From GWC2-45-19 sp964358085 (lineage in GTDB: Bacteria > Patescibacteriota > Microgenomatia > CAZETR01 > Amesbacteraceae): a stretch of DNA of 17,420 bases. Positions 13,212 to 17,420 of this stretch are shown here, piece after piece. The notes under the pieces were generated by a model, which worked only from the letters and a program-made list of their open reading frames with translations, made no database searches and was not told where the DNA came from. Every line of letters starts with the position of its first letter. Positions within the stretch are counted from its first letter, which is position 1. The translations under genes and the position numbers were made by a program. The stretch is taken from contig CAYHNU010000008.1 in assembly GCA_964358085.1 (NCBI GenBank), forward strand, positions 1 through 17,420, given 5' to 3'.

Positions 13212-14087
13212 ATGAGTGTTTATCCAGGATCTCCGAAAGAACAATTTATCGGATCCGTACTTCGTGAATCAGACAGAATGATTTGGGATAAAGTTAGAAG
13301 TAAGTGGTTTGGAATGGAAAACATTGCCTCAGGTATCGTTCCCTTCCCGTGGCGTTTCAACCTTAAAACGGGAGGTTTTGTAGAATTTGGAGCGGTAGAA
13401 AAACCCAGTGTTACTACCCCAAAAAAAGGAGTGGCCTTCAGACTACAATATCAAAATAGCGAAGGAGAGCTGGAACAATCTCCAATATTTACATCGAGCG
13501 GACTAAATAAAATTGAGGGTCTTGAGGGAGAAAAATTATCTAAGGAACAAGTTAGTGCGGTACGGAGAGCCTTGGCCTTAATCGAACCTAAAAATGATTT
13601 TATATTAGAGGGGGTAGATTGGAAGAACCTGCCTCTAATGAAAGCACTAGACGCAATTCATATATCAGGCGAAGATCTTCCTTGGAGTGAAGAAATTGGT
13701 AAACTAGAACTACTGCGGATTGAAAATTATGAAGATTTGGCCTCCATCTTTCCTAATGTTAACTTAACAAGAACCTTCGGGGCCGACAGACCTCAAAGAA
13801 AGCTTATTTTGTTCTTTCAAGCTCTAGGTGCTGAAGCTCCTTCACCTGCTACCACTTCTTTAGATAACTTCTTCCACACGGTGGTTAGTTATGTGATGGA
13901 AACTATGCCAAATTTTAGCAAGACAGAATTATCCCCAGAAGAGAGAAGAATGTTAGACAATATAGTCGATTTTACCTGTAAGAATGGTTTTGCCTTTCTA
14001 ATTGAGGGAAAAGATGGTAACCGATTAGTCCTTAATCCTCATGTCACTAGTTGGGCAAAAAGAGTAATACCAGAAGAAATTGAATAA
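13212..14087 (+). CDS. Unrecognised 291-aa protein, inverted between rpsJ and rplC
   Basis: I do not recognise this protein. It has no signal peptide or membrane segment and looks soluble and acidic at its end (VIPEEIE). Residues about 20-60 are rich in aromatic residues and Gly (SKWFGMENIASGIVPFPWRF). The middle has a leucine-rich rhythm (LMKALDAIHISGEDLPWSEE, then IGKLELLRIENYEDLASIF), a possible short repeat fold. The last 90 residues look alpha-helical and end in a possible small winged or beta element (NGFAFLIEGKDGNRLVLNPH). It is the only gene running against the operon and is flanked by the two copies of the rpsJ end. Its TAA is 8 nt from the rpsJ stop. It is AT-richer than the ribosomal genes. 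It is intact, with its own promoter, so probably expressed. Confidence 0.85.
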   Translation: MSVYPGSPKEQFIGSVLRESDRMIWDKVRSKWFGMENIASGIVPFPWRFNLKTGGFVEFGAVEKPSVTTPKKGVAFRLQYQNSEGELEQSPIFTSSGLNKIEGLEGEKLSKEQVSAVRRALALIEPKNDFILEGVDWKNLPLMKALDAIHISGEDLPWSEEIGKLELLRIENYEDLASIFPNVNLTRTFGADRPQRKLILFFQALGAEAPSPATTSLDNFFHTVVSYVMETMPNFSKTELSPEERRMLDNIVDFTCKNGFAFLIEGKDGNRLVLNPHVTSWAKRVIPEEIE

Positions 14088-14091
14088 TTCT

Positions 14092-14136
14092 AAATTTACA
14101 TCTTAATCTCAATATCCACTCCCGCGGGCAATTCCA
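14092..14136 (-). repeat. Intact-copy partner of the duplicated rpsJ 3' end
   Basis: This segment of the intact rpsJ is the direct-repeat partner of 13074-13118, offset by 1018 bp, with 42 of 45 matching bases. Homology begins 4 nt beyond the stop codon and stops being exact inside the coding region. The repeats bracket the whole orphan-gene segment. Confidence 0.85.
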
Positions 14137-14404
14137 GATTGGAGAGAGACTCAATTGTTTTAGGGGTAGGATCCAGGATATCTATCAACCGTTTGTGTAC
14201 CAGCATTTCAAAATGTTCCCGGGCATTTTTATCTACATGGGGTGAAGAAGTCACCACTATCAATTTCCGGTCAGTAGGCAAAGGAATAGGACCCGATACC
14301 CTGGCTCCTGTAGCCAAAGCCGTTTCTAATATTTTGGCCGCTGTTTCGTCGATGACCCTGTGATCAAAAGACTTTAAGCGGACACGTAGTCTTCCTTTTG
14401 CCAT
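14096..14404 (-). CDS. rpsJ: 30S ribosomal protein S10
   Basis: S10 belongs to the 30S head and is also NusE, a transcription antitermination factor. The 102-aa product has RLRVRLKSFDHRVIDETA, SGPIPLPTDRK and HKRLIDILDPTPKTIESLSN, and ends LPAGVDIEIKM. Length is normal. It follows tuf by 19 nt. It should be followed by rplC but is followed by the inverted orphan gene, so minus-strand transcription from tuf would run antisense through that gene. No terminator is visible after the stop. Confidence 0.98.
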   Translation of the reverse strand: MAKGRLRVRLKSFDHRVIDETAAKILETALATGARVSGPIPLPTDRKLIVVTSSPHVDKNAREHFEMLVHKRLIDILDPTPKTIESLSNLELPAGVDIEIKM

Positions 14405-14423
14405 ATTAAAGTGCTAATGAGTT

Positions 14424-15602
14424 TTATGCGATGATCTTTGTCACCGCACCTGCTCCCACGGTCTTGCCGCCTTCACGGATAGCAAACCGCAGTCCTTCTT
14501 CCAAAGCTACTGGAGCAATCAGCTTTACTTTCACTTTTGCGTTATCTCCCGGCATGACCATTTCTACTCCATCTGCCAGCGTCACCTCGCCGGTCACATC
14601 GGTTGTCCGGATATAGAACTGGGGTCGGTATCCCGAGAAGAAAGACGTGTGCCGTCCGCCCTCTTCTTTGGTTAAGACATATACTTCGGCTTCAAACTCT
14701 GTGTGGGGAGTAATCGATCCTGGCTTGGCCAATACCTGGCCTCTTTCCACTTGGTCCTTTTCAATTCCCCGTAGCAGTACGCCTACATTGTCTCCGGCCA
14801 ACCCCTCGTCCAGTTGTTTTCTAAACATTTCCACACCCGTAACCACCGTAGTCTGAGTGGCCTTGATTCCTACAATCTCGATCGTTTCGTTAATTTTCAC
14901 CTTTCCGCGTTCAATTCTGCCCGTCACCACCGTCCCCCGGCCCTTGATAGAAAAGACGTCCTCCACCGGCATCAAAAACGGCTTGTCCAGCTCCCGTACA
15001 GGATCTGGAATAAACTCATCTACCGCTTTCATCAACTCCAAAATCTTCTCTTCGTACTTAGCATCTCCCTCGGTAGCCTTTAGAGCTGATCCGCGGATGA
15101 TAGGCGTTTTGTCTCCGGGGAAACCGTATTTAGTCAAGAGTTCCCGGACTTCCATTTCCACCAGATCCAGAAGTTCCGCGTCATCTACCATATCGCACTT
15201 GTTCAAAAAAACCACAACGGCAGGTACGTTCACCTGCTTAGCTAAGAGGATGTGTTCTCTAGTCTGGGGCATAGGTCCGTCTGGGGCGGAGACTACCAGA
15301 ATAGCTCCATCCATCTGGGCTGCGCCTGTAATCATGTTCTTAATGTAGTCAGCATGCCCCGGAGCGTCAATGTGGGCGTAGTGCCTTTTCTCGGTTTCGT
15401 ATTCCTGGTGTGAGAGGTTAATAGTTACTCCGCGGGCTTTTTCTTCCGGAGCCGAATCAATTTCATCATATCTCTTGGCGGTGGCCATTCCCTTCTTGGC
15501 CAGCACCACAGTGATGGCGGAAGTCAAAGTCGTCTTCCCGTGATCCACGTGACCGATGGTTCCGATATTGACGTGTGGTTTATTTCTGACAAAAGTAGCC
15601 AT
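14424..15602 (-). CDS. tuf: Elongation factor Tu
   Basis: Delivers aminoacyl-tRNA to the ribosome as a GTPase. The 392-aa product starts MATFVRNKPHVNIGTIGHVD; an upstream in-frame ATG at 15647 lies in the preceding pseudogene. G1 is GHVDHGKT, switch I contains ARGVTINLSH, G3 is DAPGHADY (Ala in place of the more common Cys), G4 is NKCD and G5 GSALKA. Domains 2 and 3 carry GRGTVVTGRIERG and GYRPQFYIRTTDVTG, and the protein ends GAGAVTKIIA. No clear Shine-Dalgarno precedes it. Normally it follows fusA directly; here two extra genes intervene. Confidence 0.98.
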   Translation of the reverse strand: MATFVRNKPHVNIGTIGHVDHGKTTLTSAITVVLAKKGMATAKRYDEIDSAPEEKARGVTINLSHQEYETEKRHYAHIDAPGHADYIKNMITGAAQMDGAILVVSAPDGPMPQTREHILLAKQVNVPAVVVFLNKCDMVDDAELLDLVEMEVRELLTKYGFPGDKTPIIRGSALKATEGDAKYEEKILELMKAVDEFIPDPVRELDKPFLMPVEDVFSIKGRGTVVTGRIERGKVKINETIEIVGIKATQTTVVTGVEMFRKQLDEGLAGDNVGVLLRGIEKDQVERGQVLAKPGSITPHTEFEAEVYVLTKEEGGRHTSFFSGYRPQFYIRTTDVTGEVTLADGVEMVMPGDNAKVKVKLIAPVALEEGLRFAIREGGKTVGAGAVTKIIA

Positions 15603-15639
15603 AGCAAAACTTGCTCTAATTCTAATTGAAAAAAATCCC

Positions 15640-15999
15640 CTATGCAAGTCCCAAAAATTGGGTTACCCTCGGCAAATCTTTTTCGCCAAATACATTAAAA
15701 TGCTCGATCGTATTCTTTCTGCTCATCGGTGGTTCCGTTGAAAGGACTCCCCAATTTATAAAATACAGCCAGCAACGGAGTCGGCAATTTCAGAACCCAG
15801 CTCATCATCTTCAGAACCCAAATGTTTCTAAACAGCCTCAAGATAAAATTGGAAAAAAGTGAATCGGTTTTCAGATAAGGCCCGGTAGACATAAACAGTA
15901 ATTTGGCCTCCGGGTATTCCAAAGCCACGTGGGGCAGTACCAATCCTCCCAACGAAATTCCCACTCTGGCCACCCGTGAAGTATCAGCGCGTTCTTCAT
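15640..15999 (-). pseudogene. Degraded alpha/beta-hydrolase between DUF3105 and tuf
   Basis: The pieces of one hydrolase lie in two frames. ATG 15999, sharing a base with the DUF3105 stop (TAATG), begins MKNALILHG, a typical alpha/beta-hydrolase start with the HG motif. A second frame (open 15973 to 15695) has the nucleophile elbow RVGISLGGLVLPHVALEYPE and a cap-like helical region. Back in the first frame, EHFNVFGEKDLPRVTQFLG resembles the C-terminal catalytic-His block (GHFN) and stops at 15640. At least two frame changes are needed, and the 50-60 residues usually found between HG and GxSxG are missing. The whole is about 120 codons against about 190-250 for intact members. A dead or decaying gene is most likely; sequencing error could explain the frames but not the missing segment. 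Confidence 0.65.
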
Positions 16000-16583
16000 T
16001 ATTCCATTGTTGCCTCCGGGCCTTTATTGCGGAAAGCCTTTACAAATTTTTCTGCCAACTTTTCGTCGAATGTATCCATTTTTAACATTCTATCCCACGC
16101 CACCAAAACAATTGATTTATCAATCGTGGAATTAGGTTGCACAATGAGTTTTTTCAATTCCATCTTTTTAGCCCAATCCACCAGAGTTTGCGCCAACGCG
16201 CAGTCTGTTTTAATCGTTCCGCTGTCCGTTGCTACCTCATTATCCTCATGCGCGCTCACTTTGGAAATTGAAAATTGGAAATTGGAAATTGGGAGTGCAC
16301 AGTTATAGTGTACGACCACGTACCCATGCTCGAGAGAATGAATCAATTTATATTTATCCTGTGCCTCGCCGTAAATTCCCGGCCGGATCGAATCCGGATC
16401 ATGCGGCCCAGAGGTTGGGGGATTAGAGTTGTATTTGAATTCATCAAGTTTAGTGTGGTCCCAATGCTCCCGTCCCTGATCAACCACCGCCTCCCCCGGT
16501 AAATTTCCTGCCCCGCTCACCATCCACCACCCAATCCCCACTAATACTAATATTCCTATAATTAACGATAAACTCTTAGCCAT
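15999..16583 (-). CDS. DUF3105 membrane-anchored protein
   Basis: The 194-aa product has an N-terminal membrane segment (LSLIIGILVLVGIGWWMV, residues 5-22) that probably anchors it facing outward. The DUF3105 core follows: YNSNPPTSGPH near residue 51, then LIHSLEHGYVVVHYNC, and it ends with KAFRNKGPEATME as in the family. Conserved His and Cys residues suggest metal or redox chemistry, but the function is not established. After HYNC there is a stretch (ALPISNFQFSISKVSAHED) encoded partly by a heptanucleotide tandem repeat and not part of the usual core. It overlaps the fusA stop by 8 nt and the hydrolase start by 1 nt, so it is inserted in frame with the str operon's coupling. Confidence 0.88.
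   Translation of the reverse strand: MAKSLSLIIGILVLVGIGWWMVSGAGNLPGEAVVDQGREHWDHTKLDEFKYNSNPPTSGPHDPDSIRPGIYGEAQDKYKLIHSLEHGYVVVHYNCALPISNFQFSISKVSAHEDNEVATDSGTIKTDCALAQTLVDWAKKMELKKLIVQPNSTIDKSIVLVAWDRMLKMDTFDEKLAEKFVKAFRNKGPEATME
16261..16294. repeat. Heptanucleotide tandem repeat inside the DUF3105 gene
   Basis: On the plus strand the units are TTGGAAA, TTGAAAA, TTGGAAA, TTGGAAA and a partial TTGGGA. In the reading direction they encode PISNFQFSISK. A 7-nt unit is not a multiple of three, so gain or loss of one unit would shift the frame of DUF3105 after residue 94 or so. Confidence 0.85.
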
Positions 16584-17420
16584 TAGCCGTTACTTTACCA
16601 GATTTAGCAATAATGTTTTCGGCGATGTTTTTAGGCACTTCTTCATAGTGGGACGGCTCCATATAATAGGTAGCCCGGCCTTGAGACATGGACCGCAGAT
16701 TGGTCGAGTAGCCCGAAAGTTCGGCCAGCGGCACGTAGGCATTAATAATCGTCAGATGCCCGCGTTTATCAGTTCCCAAAATCTGCGCCCGTTTACTGGA
16801 CAAATCTCCGATTACATCCCCCATATACTCCTCCGGAGTAGACACTTCCACTTTCATGATCGGCTCCAACAAACACGGATCGGCCAACTTCACTCCGTGT
16901 TGAAATGCCATCGATCCGGCAATTTTAAACGCCATTTCCGAAGAGTCCACGTCGTGATAAGTTCCGTCGAATAAAATAATTTTCATATCCACTCCCGGAA
17001 AACCCGCCAGCACCCCATTTTCCATGGCTTCCTTGATTCCTTTTTCAATAGGCGCAATAAATTCAGAAGGGATGGCCCCACCTTTAATGGCATCTTCAAA
17101 CTCAAAACCCGCCCCTCGTGGTAATGGTTCTAGCTTGATCCAACAATGACCATACTGCCCACGTCCGCCGGACTGGCGGATATACTTTCCCTCCGCCTCT
17201 GCGGATTTCCTGATAGTTTCTTTGTATGCCACCTGCGGCGCTCCCGTGGCCGCTTCCACTCCAAATTCCCGTTTCATTCGGTCCACGATAATTTCCAGAT
17301 GCAATTCTCCCATTCCGGAAATAATCGTCTGCCCGGTTTCCAAATTAGACTTAATTCGGAAAGTTGGGTCTTCGTCAGACAGTTTATTCAAAGCCATCCC
17401 CATTTTTTCCTGATCCTGTT
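16576..17420 (-). CDS. fusA: Elongation factor G, C-terminal part (partial at the window edge)
   Basis: Catalyses translocation with GTP hydrolysis. About 280 residues are visible; the frame is open past 17420 (QDQEKMGMALNKLSDEDPTF), so the ATG at 17403 is internal. Domain III has GMGELHLEIIVDRMKREFGV. Domain IV has RQSGGRGQYGHCWIKLEPLP and the tip segment GTYHDVDSSEMAFKIAG with the conserved His that enters the decoding site. Domain V contains EPIMKVEVSTPEEYMGDVIG and SMSQGRATYYMEPSHYEEVP. The stop overlaps the DUF3105 start by 8 nt. Confidence 0.98.
   Translation of the reverse strand, partial: QDQEKMGMALNKLSDEDPTFRIKSNLETGQTIISGMGELHLEIIVDRMKREFGVEAATGAPQVAYKETIRKSAEAEGKYIRQSGGRGQYGHCWIKLEPLPRGAGFEFEDAIKGGAIPSEFIAPIEKGIKEAMENGVLAGFPGVDMKIILFDGTYHDVDSSEMAFKIAGSMAFQHGVKLADPCLLEPIMKVEVSTPEEYMGDVIGDLSSKRAQILGTDKRGHLTIINAYVPLAELSGYSTNLRSMSQGRATYYMEPSHYEEVPKNIAENIIAKSGKVTANG

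Noticed and set aside
13074..14136. Assembly chimera joining two strains at the shared rpsJ end
   Set aside because: The exact shared stretch is only 28 bp, and rpsJ-like sequence continues beyond it on the fragment side before changing, which a simple k-mer join would not produce. For rpsK the exact matches are about 20 bp at most. It is not excluded and should be checked with reads.
1..17420. Integrase, transposase, CRISPR array, tRNA or rRNA gene
   Set aside because: I looked for these because of the duplicated gene ends and found none. Insertion must have depended on functions elsewhere.

Overview
The window is the ribosomal-protein superoperon of a bacterium, on the minus strand. Read right to left it runs fusA (partial), DUF3105 gene, broken alpha/beta-hydrolase, tuf, rpsJ, an inverted orphan gene, then rplC-rplD-rplW-rplB-rpsS-rplV-rpsC-rplP-rpmC-rpsQ-rplN-rplX-rplE-rpsN-rpsH-rplF-rplR-rpsE-rplO-secY-adk-map-infA-rpmJ-rpsM-rpsK, a methyltransferase, and a second partial copy of rpsK. 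The last feature at the left edge is the 3' part of an unrelated plus-strand gene for a probable cell-surface protein.

Organism (inference): a Candidate Phyla Radiation bacterium, most likely of the Microgenomates type. rpmD (L30) is absent between rpsE and rplO. Several ribosomal proteins are shortened (L18 79 aa, L23 75 aa without its loop, L2 and L5 without their N-terminal extensions, S11 113 aa). Nearly all genes overlap by 1-20 nt. The left-edge protein has a CPR-style pilin-like Cys pattern. TGA serves as a normal stop (rpsK, rplC, rplB, rplN, secY), so this is not one of the UGA-glycine lineages.

The interesting part is where this conserved operon has been opened. (1) Between rpsK and what should be rpsD lies a class I SAM methyltransferase gene translationally coupled to rpsK, followed by a 5'-truncated second rpsK. 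By my hand count that copy is about 75% identical in DNA but about 94% identical in protein (67/71 residues) to the intact gene. (2) Between rpsJ and rplC lies an inverted, unrecognised 291-aa gene, followed by a second copy of the last 14 rpsJ codons that differs only synonymously. (3) Between fusA and tuf lie a DUF3105 gene and a degraded alpha/beta-hydrolase. In (1) and (2) the layout is intact gene, cargo, truncated 3' copy. That is what single-crossover integration of a circle carrying a related gene end, or site-specific insertion at a conserved gene end, would leave. The synonymous-dominated divergence argues that the copies evolved as working genes in different lineages before meeting here. 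No integrase or transposase is present.

The rpsJ fragment also appears to be put to use. It supplies the -35 box (TTGAGA, 17-nt spacer, TATACT) of a promoter pointing into rplC. An intrinsic-terminator-like hairpin ends 7 nt before the rplC start, making a candidate attenuated leader for the rest of the superoperon now that the orphan gene separates it from tuf-rpsJ. The orphan gene has its own divergent, almost leaderless promoter.
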